Shown here piece after piece: positions 41,240 through 50,751 of a DNA stretch of 64,000 nt (position 1 is the stretch's first letter; each line of letters begins with the position of its first letter). The notes under the pieces were generated by a model that made no database searches, was not told the DNA's origin, and saw nothing but the letters and a program-made list of their open reading frames with translations. The DNA is taken from positions 45,673-109,672 of the forward strand of contig NZ_CAMZCS010000008.1 of NCBI RefSeq assembly GCF_947305105.1, written 5' to 3'. This stretch comes from an uncultured Fibrobacter sp. (GTDB lineage Bacteria > Fibrobacterota > Fibrobacteria > Fibrobacterales > Fibrobacteraceae). The position numbers were made by a program, and so were the translations under genes.

Positions 41240-43858
41240 ATGGCAGAGCAAAACAGGCTCATTCTCAAGGATTTTATCACCAATCTCGCCGGGAAAACTG
41301 GCGGCGACGTTTCTAGAATCAACTCCGAAGACATTTTGGAAGCATTCATGGAGTGGGCGGAGTCACGCGGAACAACGCTCTATCCCGCACAAGAAGAAGC
41401 CATTCTCGAACTTTTGGACGGTAAAAACGTTATACTGAATACGCCCACAGGGAGTGGGAAATCCATGGTGGCGCTGGCGCTCCACTTCGACAGCATCGTG
41501 CATGGGCGCAAGAGTGTGTACACCTGCCCCATCAAGGCCCTGGTGAACGAGAAGTGGATGGCGCTCTGCAAGGAATTTGGTGCCGAGAATGTGGGCCTTT
41601 CGACCGGCGATGCGACCGTGAACCACGACGCTCCCATTCTCTGCTGCACAGCGGAAATTCTTGCCAACATGGCGCTCAACGAAGGCGAAAAACTCGACAT
41701 CATGGACGTGGTGATGGACGAGTTCCATTACTACTCCGACCGTGAACGCGGTGTCGCCTGGCAGGTGCCGCTCCTGACGCTCCCGCAATCGAGATTCCTG
41801 TTGATGAGCGCAACCGTCGGTGCGACCGAATTTTTTGAACGTGACCTCACGAAGCATACCGGGCGCGAGACCGTGACCGTGCGTTCCACGCAGAGACCCG
41901 TGCCGCTCGACTTCAGCTACAGCACCTCCGAAATTTCGACCGAAGTACAGAAACTGGTGACCGAAGGCAAGGCGCCCGTCTATGTGGTCCACTTTACGCA
42001 GGCCGCCGCCGCAAGCAACGCGCAGAACTTCATGAGCCTGGACCTCTGCACCAAAGAGGAAAAAGTCAAGATAAACGAGGCCATCAAGGAAGTACGATTC
42101 TCCAGCCCTTATGGCCCCGATGTCAAGCGCTGGCTCAAACAGGGAATCGGCCTGCACCATGCAGGGCTCTTGCCCAAGTACCGCATCCTCTGCGAAAAGC
42201 TCGCCCAGAAAGGCTTGCTGAAAGTTATCTGCGGCACCGACACGCTCGGTGTGGGCGTGAATGTCCCTATCCGTACGGTGCTCTTTACGCAGCTCTGCAA
42301 GTACAGCGGCGACAAGACAGCGATTTTAACCGCACGAGACTTCCACCAGATTGCAGGCCGTGCCGGCCGCAAGGGCTTTGACGACGTAGGCTACGTGGTG
42401 GCACAGGCTCCCGAACATGTCATTGAGAACTTGAAACTCGAGGCGAAAAGCCGCCAGACCGGCAAGAAGTTCCAAAAGCGCAAGCCGCCCGAACACGGCT
42501 ACGTCCCCTTCGACGAGAGCACATTCAAGCGCCTAATTGATGCCCAGCCCGAACCGCTCACTTCGAGTTTCCACGTGGACCATGGGATGCTCCTGAATAT
42601 ATTGAGCCGCGAGACCGACGGCTGCCGCGCCATGCGAAACCTTTTGAAAGACTGCCACGAAAGCGCCGCCAGCAAGAAGCAGTTGCAGCACCGCGCCTTC
42701 ATGTTGTTCCGCAGCCTCGTGGAAAAGAAGATTATCGAATTCGTGAAGCCCGTTGCCCCCGGATACAGCCACCTGCGCGTGAACATGGATTTGCAGGACG
42801 ACTTCGCGATGAACCAGCCGCTTTCGCTGTACCTGCTCGACACGCTCCCGAAACTAGACAAGGATTCGCCGGAATATGCGCTCGACGTGATTACCTTGTG
42901 CGAAAGCATCGTCGAGAATCCCGACGCCATTTTGCGTATCCAGCAGAACAAGGCCCGCGATGCCCGCCTGAACGAACTCAAGGCGCAGGGCATGGAATAC
43001 AACCAGCGCATGGAAGAACTCGAGAAGGTCGAGTACCCCAAGCCGCTGCGAGACTTCATTTACGACACGTACAACGCCTTTGCCGAAGTCCACCCGTGGG
43101 TCGATGTGAACGTGGAACCCAAGAGCATCGTGCGCGAGATGTTCGAAAACTTCAGCACCTTCAGCGGTTACGTGAAGCAGTACAACCTGCAACGCATGGA
43201 AGCGATTCTGCTGCGCCATCTGAACTACGTGTATAAAGTTTTGAGCCAGACAGTGCCCGACGGCTACAAGAACGAGGAACTCCTCGAGATGCAGGACTAC
43301 TTGGGCGACATGATCCGCCGCGTCGACTCGAGCCTGCTCGAGGAATGGGAAAAGATGGCCCACCCCGAAGACTACCAGAAACGCCTGGAAGCAGGTACCG
43401 CCGAAGACGAAGCGGAAAAGGCGTTCGGTGCCGACAAGGCCGCCGCCGACATTACCTACGACAAGAAGCGCTTCCTCAACATGGTCCGCCAGCGCATTTT
43501 CCAGATTATGGGAAGCCTCGCCAAGCAAGATTTTGCGGACGTACTCGACAGCCTCGCCGAAGATTTGGCCGAAGGCGAAATGCTCGCCGACGAAAATGGT
43601 ACGCCGTGGACCGAAAAGCGCCTACTCGAAATCATGGCCGCCTACACCGCCGAACACCACAAGTTCCGCATGGACGTGGAAGGCCGCGCCCTCGCCCACA
43701 CTATCGTTACCTACGATGGCAACACGATGCACGTACAGCAAATGCTCCAAGACGAAGAAGATTTCAACGACTGGAGCATTGATTTCGAATTGAACCTGGA
43801 CGAATGCCGCGAAGCAGGAGTCCCGCTGTTGAAGCTACAGCGCATTGGCGAAGTGTAG
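41240..43858 (+). CDS. Large DEAD/DEAH-box superfamily 2 helicase (DUF3516-like)
   Basis: The 872-aa protein has a Ski2-like helicase core in residues ~45-400: Q-like YPAQEEAI, Walker [26 protein letters not shown] (motif II DEFH), LLMSATVG, and motif [13 protein letters not shown]. The C-terminal ~470 residues are helical and resemble the DUF3516 extension known mainly from actinobacterial helicases. RNA or DNA unwinding is expected; the true substrate is unknown. Transcribed alone, divergent from rfbA. The stop codon TAG leads into GAGG-type heptads. Confidence 0.88.
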   Translation: MAEQNRLILKDFITNLAGKTGGDVSRINSEDILEAFMEWAESRGTTLYPAQEEAILELLDGKNVILNTPTGSGKSMVALALHFDSIVHGRKSVYTCPIKALVNEKWMALCKEFGAENVGLSTGDATVNHDAPILCCTAEILANMALNEGEKLDIMDVVMDEFHYYSDRERGVAWQVPLLTLPQSRFLLMSATVGATEFFERDLTKHTGRETVTVRSTQRPVPLDFSYSTSEISTEVQKLVTEGKAPVYVVHFTQAAAASNAQNFMSLDLCTKEEKVKINEAIKEVRFSSPYGPDVKRWLKQGIGLHHAGLLPKYRILCEKLAQKGLLKVICGTDTLGVGVNVPIRTVLFTQLCKYSGDKTAILTARDFHQIAGRAGRKGFDDVGYVVAQAPEHVIENLKLEAKSRQTGKKFQKRKPPEHGYVPFDESTFKRLIDAQPEPLTSSFHVDHGMLLNILSRETDGCRAMRNLLKDCHESAASKKQLQHRAFMLFRSLVEKKIIEFVKPVAPGYSHLRVNMDLQDDFAMNQPLSLYLLDTLPKLDKDSPEYALDVITLCESIVENPDAILRIQQNKARDARLNELKAQGMEYNQRMEELEKVEYPKPLRDFIYDTYNAFAEVHPWVDVNVEPKSIVREMFENFSTFSGYVKQYNLQRMEAILLRHLNYVYKVLSQTVPDGYKNEELLEMQDYLGDMIRRVDSSLLEEWEKMAHPEDYQKRLEAGTAEDEAEKAFGADKAAADITYDKKRFLNMVRQRIFQIMGSLAKQDFADVLDSLAEDLAEGEMLADENGTPWTEKRLLEIMAAYTAEHHKFRMDVEGRALAHTIVTYDGNTMHVQQMLQDEEDFNDWSIDFELNLDECREAGVPLLKLQRIGEV

Positions 43859-43945
43859 AGGCCTGAGGCGCGAGGAGCGAAGCCCATCACTTGGTACACC
43901 GCCGTCTTCCCCACTTTCGTTGTCACCCCCGCGTAGGCGGGGGTC
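43856..43945. repeat. Short heptads and a GC-rich hairpin between the helicase and ispD
   Basis: Units GAGGCCT, GAGGCGC, GAGGAGC begin in the helicase stop codon. A perfect 8-bp hairpin ACCCCCGC/GCGGGGGT (43925-43944), followed by CTCCTTTTT, may terminate the helicase transcript. It is of the GTCA-CCCCCGC type found dispersed in many genomes. Confidence 0.7.
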
Positions 43946-43954
43946 TCCTTTTTA

Positions 43955-43962
43955 TATCTTTA
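43955..43962 (+). promoter_or_regulatory. -7 type promoter box of ispD
   Basis: TATCTTTA following a TTTTTATA run, 5 nt before the ATG at 43968; no Shine-Dalgarno. Confidence 0.62.
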
Positions 43963-43967
43963 CCACC

Positions 43968-44684
43968 ATGCAGAACTTGAAAGGCAGATTCGCGGCTGTG
44001 CTCCCCGCCGGGGGACTCGGCAAACGCATGGGCGGAAACATTCCCAAGCAATTGATGCTCCTAGGCGGCAAGCCCGTGTACCGCTACAGCCTTGAGACAT
44101 TCCTCGAGATGGAAGAAATCGCCGAAGTCGTGATGGCCGTGCCCGCCGACTGGAAGCATTTCTTCGAAAATGAAATTTTCGGCGATTCGGCAAACCAGCT
44201 CAGCGACATTGTTAAAGACAAGCTCAAAATCGTCGTGGGTGGCGAAGAACGTTGGCAATCCGTAGAGAACGGCGTGAACGCGCTTACGAGCGATGCCGAA
44301 TACGTGCTGGTCCACGATGTGGCACGCCCGTTCGTGAGCAAGGAAATCATCCTAGACGTCTGTGAAACGCTCATCAACAAGGGCAGTTGCCTCGTGGCAA
44401 AACCTGCCGTCGATACAATCAAGATTGCAAAAGATGGCCGCGTCGAAACAACCATCGACCGCAACACCGTCTGGATGGCGCAAACACCGCAAGCAGCCTC
44501 CATCGCGTTACTAAAAAAGCTCTACGGGCGCATTGCCGCAGAGCCTCTGAACTTTACGCCCACCGACGAGGCGAGCATTCTGGAATACTTCGGCGAGAGC
44601 GTCTATATCGTGAAGGGCAATACCGCAAACGACAAGCTCACGACTCCCGAAGACTTCGAGGTTTTCGCGAACAGGGCAAAATAG
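43968..44684 (+). CDS. ispD: 2-C-methyl-D-erythritol 4-phosphate cytidylyltransferase
   Basis: The 238-aa protein has the IspD signature AAVLPAGGLGKRMGGNIPKQLMLLGGKPV, VLVHDVARPFVS, the Lys-containing AKPAVDTIKI and WMAQTPQA, and TDEASILEYFGESVYIVKGNTANDKLTTPED. It forms CDP-methylerythritol in the MEP isoprenoid pathway. Start chosen at 43968 because upstream in-frame codons lie in a repeat hairpin and the promoter box ends 5 nt before this ATG. Confidence 0.96.
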   Translation: MQNLKGRFAAVLPAGGLGKRMGGNIPKQLMLLGGKPVYRYSLETFLEMEEIAEVVMAVPADWKHFFENEIFGDSANQLSDIVKDKLKIVVGGEERWQSVENGVNALTSDAEYVLVHDVARPFVSKEIILDVCETLINKGSCLVAKPAVDTIKIAKDGRVETTIDRNTVWMAQTPQAASIALLKKLYGRIAAEPLNFTPTDEASILEYFGESVYIVKGNTANDKLTTPEDFEVFANRAK

Positions 44685-44691
44685 CAACAAC

Positions 44692-44740
44692 TATTGCAGA
44701 AGATTGCCGCGGCCCTTACAGGGCCTCGCAATGACAATCC
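44692..44740. repeat. Palindromic repeat of the CATTGCGAGG type
   Basis: ATTGCAGAAGATTGCCGCGG at the left and CCTCGCAATGACAATCC at the right flank a GGCCC/GGGCC stem. It lies between the convergent ispD and metal-permease stops, where it could act as a terminator. Confidence 0.65.
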
Positions 44741-44753
44741 CTATTAAGCTCGA

Positions 44754-46262
44754 TTAAATTTTTCCGCAGAACTCGAAGCCGGCTTCATCCACAGCCGTCT
44801 TGAGCGCATCTTCATTTACATCGTCTTCGTCGTGCCATTGCACGCGCAATTCCTTGCTCGCGACATCGGCTTCGGCAAACACCACCCCGTCTAACATACG
44901 GACAGCCTTTTCCACGCAGGCTTTGCAGTGGCTACAGTTCATGCCGTTCACGCGGTAAGTCACCGACACAGGCTCGTCATGGACACAATGCCCGTGTTCA
45001 TGCTCATGGCAATGGCAAGATTCGCCGTGTTCATGCTCATGGCAACCGCATTCATCGTCGTCATGGTCTTCGCAACAACAGCAACCATGTTCACCGCAAC
45101 CGCAGTGACCGCCGCAACCCTTATGCGCAAACTTCGCATAAATCATCAAGGCGGCCAGCAGCACAGCGCAGGCGTAATCGAATATGCCCAGCGCCCCGTG
45201 CCCATGGCATTCATCCGAAACATGCGGGAGCATCGACGCGAGGAACGTATCCATCAGGAACGTATCGACGACAAAGCCGAAAGCCATCGCCCCAAGCGCA
45301 ATCGACACCAGATACGCCACGAGCGTCCGCTTGCCAAATGCCTTGCCCACCACGAGCATGCTAGCAATACTTGTCGCGGGGCCCGCCATCAACAGCACTA
45401 GCGCAGCCCCCGGCGTAATACCCTTTTCCACAAGCGCAAGCGCCAGCGGGATGGAGCCAGTCGCACAGGTGTACATCGGCATGGCAAGCAGCAACACCAC
45501 CAGCATGCACAGCAGCGAGTATTCGTGCAGGAACAAGAAGAAATCGTCCGGCACGAAGGCTGCAATCAACGCACCGAGCAAAAGCCCGATAGTGAGCCAC
45601 TTGCTCACGTCACCCACCATATTGACAAGCCCGTAACGGAAAGTCTCGCCAATCTTCTGGGCAAACGAACGTTTCCCATGATCATCTTCTCCCTCACAGC
45701 CGCAGCATTCGCAATGTTCGTCGGAACAACCGCAGTGGTCATCGTCGCAATGTTCGTGTTCGTGATGATGTTCATGGTGATGCTCATGATGATGTTCGTG
45801 CGTCCCGGCAGCCTCAGCGACCGAACCGTCTTTTTCGTTGCGGGTTGCGAAATTCGTAAACACACCGCCAAGCATCGCCGTCACGAACGCGGCCACCGGC
45901 CTTAGAATCGCAAAGGGCCCGCCCAACAATGAATACGTCGCAAGAATCGAGTCCACGCCCGTCGCGGGTGTAGAGATGAGGAAGCTTACGCTCGCGCCCT
46001 TGCTCGCCCCTTCCCTACGTAGCGCAATGGAGGTCGGGATTACTCCACAACTGCAAATCGGGAGTGGCACGCCGAACAGCGCCGCCCACAGCACTGACTT
46101 GAAGTTCGGCTTCGCGATCTTCGGGACATACAGGTGGTTTGGCACCCACACATGCAAAATGCCCGCCAGCAAAAAGCCGAGCAGCAAAAACGGAGCCATT
46201 TCGGAAAACAGAGTAACAAACTGCAAGATAAATTTTTCAAGGATGTCGACAACAGCGGACAT
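44754..46262 (-). CDS. Metal-efflux permease, SO_0444-like, with His/Cys-rich loops and HMA domain
   Basis: The 502-aa membrane protein belongs to the DUF318/ArsP-like permeases of the SO_0444 Cu/Zn efflux type. About eight TM segments carry a Cys site PICSCGVIP (68-76). A cytoplasmic or periplasmic loop (155-195) is a dense His/Asp/Cys metal sponge, a second His/Cys cluster is at 380-430, and a C-terminal HMA domain has MNCSHC (441-446). Start at 46262: AAGGG 8 nt upstream, one base after the ArsR stop region. Co-transcribed with the regulator; Zn or Cu export is inferred. Confidence 0.88.
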   Translation of the reverse strand: MSAVVDILEKFILQFVTLFSEMAPFLLLGFLLAGILHVWVPNHLYVPKIAKPNFKSVLWAALFGVPLPICSCGVIPTSIALRREGASKGASVSFLISTPATGVDSILATYSLLGGPFAILRPVAAFVTAMLGGVFTNFATRNEKDGSVAEAAGTHEHHHEHHHEHHHEHEHCDDDHCGCSDEHCECCGCEGEDDHGKRSFAQKIGETFRYGLVNMVGDVSKWLTIGLLLGALIAAFVPDDFFLFLHEYSLLCMLVVLLLAMPMYTCATGSIPLALALVEKGITPGAALVLLMAGPATSIASMLVVGKAFGKRTLVAYLVSIALGAMAFGFVVDTFLMDTFLASMLPHVSDECHGHGALGIFDYACAVLLAALMIYAKFAHKGCGGHCGCGEHGCCCCEDHDDDECGCHEHEHGESCHCHEHEHGHCVHDEPVSVTYRVNGMNCSHCKACVEKAVRMLDGVVFAEADVASKELRVQWHDEDDVNEDALKTAVDEAGFEFCGKI

Positions 46263-46263
46263 A

Positions 46264-46596
46264 TTATTTACCCTTCTTGTGCAAAATATGCGTGAGGCCC
46301 GTATTGAAGATAAGGCCGATGTGCTCATCATCGAGCGAATAGAAAATCTTGCGTCCGTCGCGACGCGGCTTCACAAGGTTCGCCGTTCTGAGGATTCGGA
46401 GCTGATGGCTCACCACCGACTGTTCCAAATTCAGCTTCTCGGCAATCTCGTTCACCGAAATTTCGCCCGAAAGCATGAGGTGGATGATGCGGATGCGCGT
46501 CGTATCGCCGAAGAACTTGAAGAACTCCGACAGTTCGAACAGGACATCCATCGAAATATCGCCATTTTTATTTTTAATACATGAACAACTATTCAT
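46264..46596 (-). CDS. ArsR/SmtB-family metal-sensing repressor
   Basis: The 110-aa protein has a winged helix: FFKFFGDTTRIRIIHLMLSGEISVNEIAEKLNLEQSVVSHQLRILRTANLVKPRRDGRKIFYSL. An ELSVC-type metal site is not seen in helix alpha3; Cys residues near the N-terminus (NSCSC) and the terminal His (GLTHILHKKGK) may bind metal. The ATG at 46596 lies 5 nt after a TATATATG box and inside a perfect inverted repeat, the likely operator. It should repress itself and the permease that follows. Confidence 0.88.
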   Translation of the reverse strand: MNSCSCIKNKNGDISMDVLFELSEFFKFFGDTTRIRIIHLMLSGEISVNEIAEKLNLEQSVVSHQLRILRTANLVKPRRDGRKIFYSLDDEHIGLIFNTGLTHILHKKGK

Positions 46597-46600
46597 GTAT
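46577..46600. promoter_or_regulatory. Probable ArsR operator overlapping its own start codon
   Basis: Perfect inverted repeat ATACATGAA-N6-TTCATGTAT spans the regulator's start codon and lies just downstream of the promoter box, as expected for autorepression by an SmtB/ArsR protein. Confidence 0.7.
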
Positions 46601-46601
46601 T

Positions 46602-46609
46602 CATATATA
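46602..46609 (-). promoter_or_regulatory. -7 type promoter box of the arsR-permease operon
   Basis: TATATATG after a TTTTT run, 5 nt before the ATG at 46596. Confidence 0.5.
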
Positions 46610-46768
46610 AAAACTTCAAGCCAATTTGTCAATAGATTCTATCAAAAAAAGTATTTTTTTTAGAAAACGAGCCTTTTTCACCATTTTTGATAAAGCCCTC
46701 AGGCAAAAACATGCTATCTTTAAATAAGTATTATAACCATACGTGTTTCTAGTTTTTATGGAGAAACT

Positions 46769-47695
46769 ATGAAAAAAGCCACTATAGCCGCATCTGCAAT
46801 CCTCTTTGCGGCAACATGCGTTTTTGCCCAGCAAGAGAACACCCCTGTTCAGCAGACAACGATCCAGCAGACTACTGTTCAACAAACGACCGTTCAACAA
46901 ACAACAGTCCAACAGACCACGGTCCAGCAAACAACCGTCCAGCAAACGACAGCCAAACAGACTGCCGCCACCCCGCAGGATACGGTTTCTGAAATTGACA
47001 AGACCACAGCCGAACAACCGGCAAGAAAAGTCCGCAACGCCACCGCTGGCCTTGGCATCCGTGGCGACTATAACTTTGCAGACTATTGGGGAACCGACAA
47101 CTTGAACGGAGCCGACGGAGAAGCGAGCGGCTGGGGCTTCAATGTGGGCGTCATCGCACGATTCGAAATCATTGACGTACTCTGGTTCACTCCGGAACTG
47201 CACTTTGAATATTTCAAATTATCTCAGGATTACGACGAAATCAACATTCAATTGAAGCAGAGCAACCTAGTCCTTCCGTTATTGTTCAGAGCCGTTCTGC
47301 ACCCGCGCGCCTACTTTGAAGTCGGCCCTCAGTTAAGCCTCAACCTTAGCTACGACGTAAAATACGATGCGGATAAAGCCGACCTCCATATTCCAGGTAC
47401 CGACATTGTCGTGAATCGCCCCACAGACTTTGACGACAATATCGAACAGTCAACTTTCGCATTCGGTGTCGCCATGGGTTTGGGTTTCTACATCATCCCC
47501 GACCGTTTAAGCATCAACGCCCGCATCTATGTCGGTCTCACGGACCTCTACCCCGATGCAACGAGCGTCATGCTGTATGAAGGCGACATCATGAAACAAA
47601 AAGAGGGCGACAAAATCAAAACCGAAGACTGCAAAGTCATGGAAGGCACAAAACTCCGTGCCATCAAGCTCGGCCTGAGTTTGTGGTTCATCTAA
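46769..47695 (+). CDS. Outer-membrane beta-barrel protein with QQTTV repeats
   Basis: The 308-aa product has a signal peptide cut after VFA (residue 20). Residues 27-62 are about seven QQTT[VI] pentapeptides. A ~220-residue domain follows that reads as an outer-membrane barrel (GLGIRGDYNFADYWG, GWGFNVGVIARFEI, ELHFEYFKL... ending SLWFI). GGAG lies 5 nt before the ATG. An upstream TATCTTTA box (about 46711-46718) would give a ~50-nt leader. Porin-like or OmpA-like barrel; function unknown. Confidence 0.82.
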   Translation: MKKATIAASAILFAATCVFAQQENTPVQQTTIQQTTVQQTTVQQTTVQQTTVQQTTVQQTTAKQTAATPQDTVSEIDKTTAEQPARKVRNATAGLGIRGDYNFADYWGTDNLNGADGEASGWGFNVGVIARFEIIDVLWFTPELHFEYFKLSQDYDEINIQLKQSNLVLPLLFRAVLHPRAYFEVGPQLSLNLSYDVKYDADKADLHIPGTDIVVNRPTDFDDNIEQSTFAFGVAMGLGFYIIPDRLSINARIYVGLTDLYPDATSVMLYEGDIMKQKEGDKIKTEDCKVMEGTKLRAIKLGLSLWFI

Positions 47696-47726
47696 TCAAG
47701 CAACCTCTACAAACAATTCAGATACA

Positions 47727-47757
47727 AGAAAAGCCGTCGTAAAGACGGTTTTTCTTT
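47727..47757. terminator. Terminator between convergent outer-membrane protein genes
   Basis: Stem AAAAGCCGTC / GACGGTTTTT (one G-U pair) with a 5-nt loop and a T-rich tail. It ends the plus-strand gene and has an A tract on the other side. Confidence 0.85.
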
Positions 47758-47774
47758 TGAACACTTCGTTGCGG

Positions 47775-49259
47775 CTAGAAGTAGATGAACCCGCCAAATT
47801 TGATAAAGACACCCTCACCGTTGAAGATGGCCTTGGTATCGGTGAAGAACGAATCACCGAAAGCAAATTCGCAGGCAACGAGATTATCGTACTGGAACCG
47901 TACGCCAATAGACGCATTGACCTTGTCCGAAACGCTCTGCTGAATGGCATAATTTTCACCCATCGAATTCTTACCCCAGATGTAGCGGAGCACATTCCAT
48001 TCGTAATTCGTTTCCCCAAAGAACATCACATACTTGTTCAAGAGCACCTCGCTCACGATATTCGGTACGAGAGTCATCCCCAGATTGTACTCCGACGTTT
48101 GCACAACCCTACCCTGATATTCGATTTCAATCGCATCATTAACGATTATGGGGAACGAGGTATTCAAACCGAGGTAGAGGTTCGCCCTATCCGAGCGCAA
48201 AGCCGGAGTGCCATAGTTGAACACGGGCACAATCGTCGTACGGGAATCGACATCCTCGTTCACAACATGGTCCCCTCTTTCCATTTCGTTTACATGGCGA
48301 ACGAACGCAACACCCGCAGACCAGAAGTGCTTCCTTGCTACAGGGCCGTCAGACACAATAAGAGAGCCCGTCAAATCGCGATAGCGCTGTTCTTGTTTCG
48401 GGCCCTCTTTTGGATCAAAATCAATTTCATCAGCAAACGTGATCCAGTCAGCCGAAGCCGTCACCACATATCCGCCAAGAACCTTGGACAATGTAAGGCC
48501 CCAGTCGTCTCCCGCAGAGGTCCCTCTCTTTTTCCCATCTCCATCGTCAATGTTGAGCTGGCCTAGGCTCAAGCGCAAATCAGCCGCAAAGCCATAATTT
48601 GCATAACCAATAGTTGCGCGTCCAAGGTTCGCAGACAAGTCCATTGCGCCAAAGAAATTACCTAACGAAACCACGCCTTTTTTCCCGGCAGGTTCCACAT
48701 AAACAAATTTTTGTCCGGCAAATTTGACAAGCCGATTTTTCAGCAAGAGGTCGACATTATCCGCCGCCGCCTCGTTTTCAACAATGTTGTACGAATTTCC
48801 ATGTATAACTGTAAACGGAGTTTTAGGAGGCATACCCATATTGGCCGATTTAGCCGCAGGTTTTTCAGCAGGTTTTTCAGCAGGTTTAGCAGGTTCCGCT
48901 TTTGGCGGTTCAGAAACATTCACGGCCACCTGCTTTGCAGAATCGGCCACAACAGGTTTTGCAGAATCAATCACGACAGGTTCGGGGGCCGGGACAACAG
49001 CGGCAACAGAGTCCTGCGCAGGGGGCTGTACCGCTTCCGGTACCGTTTCCGGTTCTGCAGCAGTGGTGACTTCAGACTGTTCTCCCGATGGCTGTTCAAC
49101 AACAGGTGCCGTTTCCTCCGGGGTAGACTCTACCGGAGCCGAAACAACAGCAGCTTGGTCTGTTGTCGTCTCTGCCGGCGCTTCAACGGGGGCTTCCTGC
49201 TGCGCAAAGGCAAGGGCAGAAGTAATGAATGTCAATGCAACTGCTTTTTTCAAGTTCAT
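47775..49259 (-). CDS. Outer-membrane protein with Pro/Ala/Glu-rich periplasmic linker
   Basis: The 494-aa product has a signal peptide MNLKKAVALTFITSALAFA and AGGAG 8 nt before the ATG at 49259. Residues ~20-150 are low-complexity Ala/Pro/Glu/Val, with KPAEKPAEKPA. The remaining ~340 residues are beta-rich with alternating aromatic residues (AMDLSANLGRATIGYANYGFAADLRLSLGQL ... FIKFGGFIYF), ending in Phe, typical of an outer-membrane barrel. It is convergent with another barrel gene. Substrate unknown. Confidence 0.82.
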   Translation of the reverse strand: MNLKKAVALTFITSALAFAQQEAPVEAPAETTTDQAAVVSAPVESTPEETAPVVEQPSGEQSEVTTAAEPETVPEAVQPPAQDSVAAVVPAPEPVVIDSAKPVVADSAKQVAVNVSEPPKAEPAKPAEKPAEKPAAKSANMGMPPKTPFTVIHGNSYNIVENEAAADNVDLLLKNRLVKFAGQKFVYVEPAGKKGVVSLGNFFGAMDLSANLGRATIGYANYGFAADLRLSLGQLNIDDGDGKKRGTSAGDDWGLTLSKVLGGYVVTASADWITFADEIDFDPKEGPKQEQRYRDLTGSLIVSDGPVARKHFWSAGVAFVRHVNEMERGDHVVNEDVDSRTTIVPVFNYGTPALRSDRANLYLGLNTSFPIIVNDAIEIEYQGRVVQTSEYNLGMTLVPNIVSEVLLNKYVMFFGETNYEWNVLRYIWGKNSMGENYAIQQSVSDKVNASIGVRFQYDNLVACEFAFGDSFFTDTKAIFNGEGVFIKFGGFIYF

Positions 49260-49351
49260 ATGAGATTCTCCTATCATTTTCTTCTAAAATACATCATTTT
49301 GAGAAAATGTGTTGACATAATTTTTTTTGTACACCCTTAACCACTATTTGC

Positions 49352-49359
49352 TATATTAG
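49352..49359 (+). promoter_or_regulatory. -7 type promoter box of the ferredoxin-reductase operon
   Basis: TATATTAG, 5 nt before the second ATG (49365) of the ferredoxin gene. Confidence 0.58.
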
Positions 49360-49364
49360 ATATG

Positions 49365-49556
49365 ATGAAAAAACTCGTTCACGACAAAGAAAAATGCCTC
49401 GCTTGTGCAGGTTGTGTCGGGATTTGCCCCAAAATGGCACTCGACATATACGGTTTGGAACTCCAAATCGACCACGATAAATGCGTACGTTGCGGCATCT
49501 GCACAAAAGCCTGCCCTGCCGGTGCCCTGAAAATTACGGAGGTGAACGATGCTTGA
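49365..49556 (+). CDS. 2[4Fe-4S] ferredoxin
   Basis: The 63-aa protein has two cluster motifs, CLACAGCVGICP and CVRCGICTKACP. Its stop overlaps the start of the next gene, a geranylgeranyl-reductase-family flavoprotein, so the two are made together. In Methanosarcina a neighbouring ferredoxin donates electrons to such a reductase, and the same role is inferred here. The ATG at 49365 is preferred by its 5-nt distance from the promoter box; 49362 is possible. Confidence 0.93.
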   Translation: MKKLVHDKEKCLACAGCVGICPKMALDIYGLELQIDHDKCVRCGICTKACPAGALKITEVNDA

Positions 49557-50751
49557 TTCTTGCTACGACGTCGTGGTCATTGGTGCGGGGCCTGCAGGCT
49601 CTGTGGCGGCAAGGGACCTCGCCCGCGAAGGCCACAAAGTCCTCCTTCTGGAAAAACGCGAACGCATCGGCTACCCGGTCCGCTGTGGCGAAGCAAGTAC
49701 CACGCTTGCCGACCTGCAGACTTACGGCCCCATCGACGACAGTTGCATCGAAAGCATTATCAACGGGCTATATATTTATGGCCCAAACGGCGAGAACATC
49801 GAAGTCCCGAAACCGGGTACGGGCATCATGCTGAACCGTGAAATTTTTGACCCGTGGCTTGCCAAACTGGCCGAAGACGAAGGCGCACAACTCGTGACGT
49901 GTGCACGTGCCACGTTCGTGGGAGATGTCCAAGGCAGCGAACGCATGGTCAGGGTCGCTCTCGGTAAAGGGAACGGAGACGGAACCGTTACCGAAACGGG
50001 AACACAAGAAATTTTTGCAAAGATGGTCATTGCGGCAGACGGCGTGGAAAGCCGCATCGGTCGCATGGTCGGGCTCGACTGCATGCAATACCCAGGCAAG
50101 ACATGCACCGGAGTCGACATCCAGGTACAAGGAATTTTGACCAAGCCCGATTATCTCACCTTCTGGCAGGGTCACGACTTCATCAACGACGGCTATATCT
50201 GGAGTTTCCCGAAGCAAAAATCCAATGTCACCAACTTCGGCGCGGGATTCCTTGCAAACGGAAAGCACGACGGGACCATTCTTGAAATTACGATGGAATG
50301 GCTCGAAAAGCTCTTCCCCGGAGCCAAAATCAATTATACCGTCGGCGGGTTAATCCCCGTCTCGAGCGTACTCAAAGACTATACATTAGATCGGTTCGCC
50401 CTGGTGGGCGACGCCGCCCACCACACCAACCCGCTCACGGGTGGTGGCATCGCTGCCGCGATGCGGGCGGGCCGTTTCTGCGCCCAATACGTCAATGACG
50501 GACTGGGTCGCGGTGTTCTTTCCAAGGAATTCTTGAAACAGTACGAAAAACGCTGCTATAACCATTTCGGCAAAATGCACGACTTCGAGCTCAAGTTCCG
50601 CAGGTTCCTGCTCGCACTGAATCGAGATGACCAGATAGGGCTTTACAAGGTGTTGCAAGGATTCGCCTTGGGCGGATACAAAAAGAGCGCCTTCCTCAAG
50701 ACGCCCGTACAAAGCGCGAAGTATCTGTATAAGTTCGTGAAGTTTAAGTAG
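49549..50751 (+). CDS. Geranylgeranyl-reductase-family FAD oxidoreductase
   Basis: The 400-aa flavoprotein has an N-terminal Rossmann motif VVVIGAGPAGSVAARDLAREGHKVLLLEKR, the GGR-type RCGEAS, the substrate motif DGYIWSFPK (YxWxFP form), and the FAD motif ALVGDAAHHTNPLTGGGIAAAMRAGR. These enzymes saturate prenyl chains of archaeal lipids, chlorophyll or menaquinone side chains. The start overlaps the ferredoxin gene by 8 bp. The prenyl substrate in this organism is unknown; a quinone or carrier lipid is possible. Confidence 0.9.
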   Translation: MLDSCYDVVVIGAGPAGSVAARDLAREGHKVLLLEKRERIGYPVRCGEASTTLADLQTYGPIDDSCIESIINGLYIYGPNGENIEVPKPGTGIMLNREIFDPWLAKLAEDEGAQLVTCARATFVGDVQGSERMVRVALGKGNGDGTVTETGTQEIFAKMVIAADGVESRIGRMVGLDCMQYPGKTCTGVDIQVQGILTKPDYLTFWQGHDFINDGYIWSFPKQKSNVTNFGAGFLANGKHDGTILEITMEWLEKLFPGAKINYTVGGLIPVSSVLKDYTLDRFALVGDAAHHTNPLTGGGIAAAMRAGRFCAQYVNDGLGRGVLSKEFLKQYEKRCYNHFGKMHDFELKFRRFLLALNRDDQIGLYKVLQGFALGGYKKSAFLKTPVQSAKYLYKFVKFK

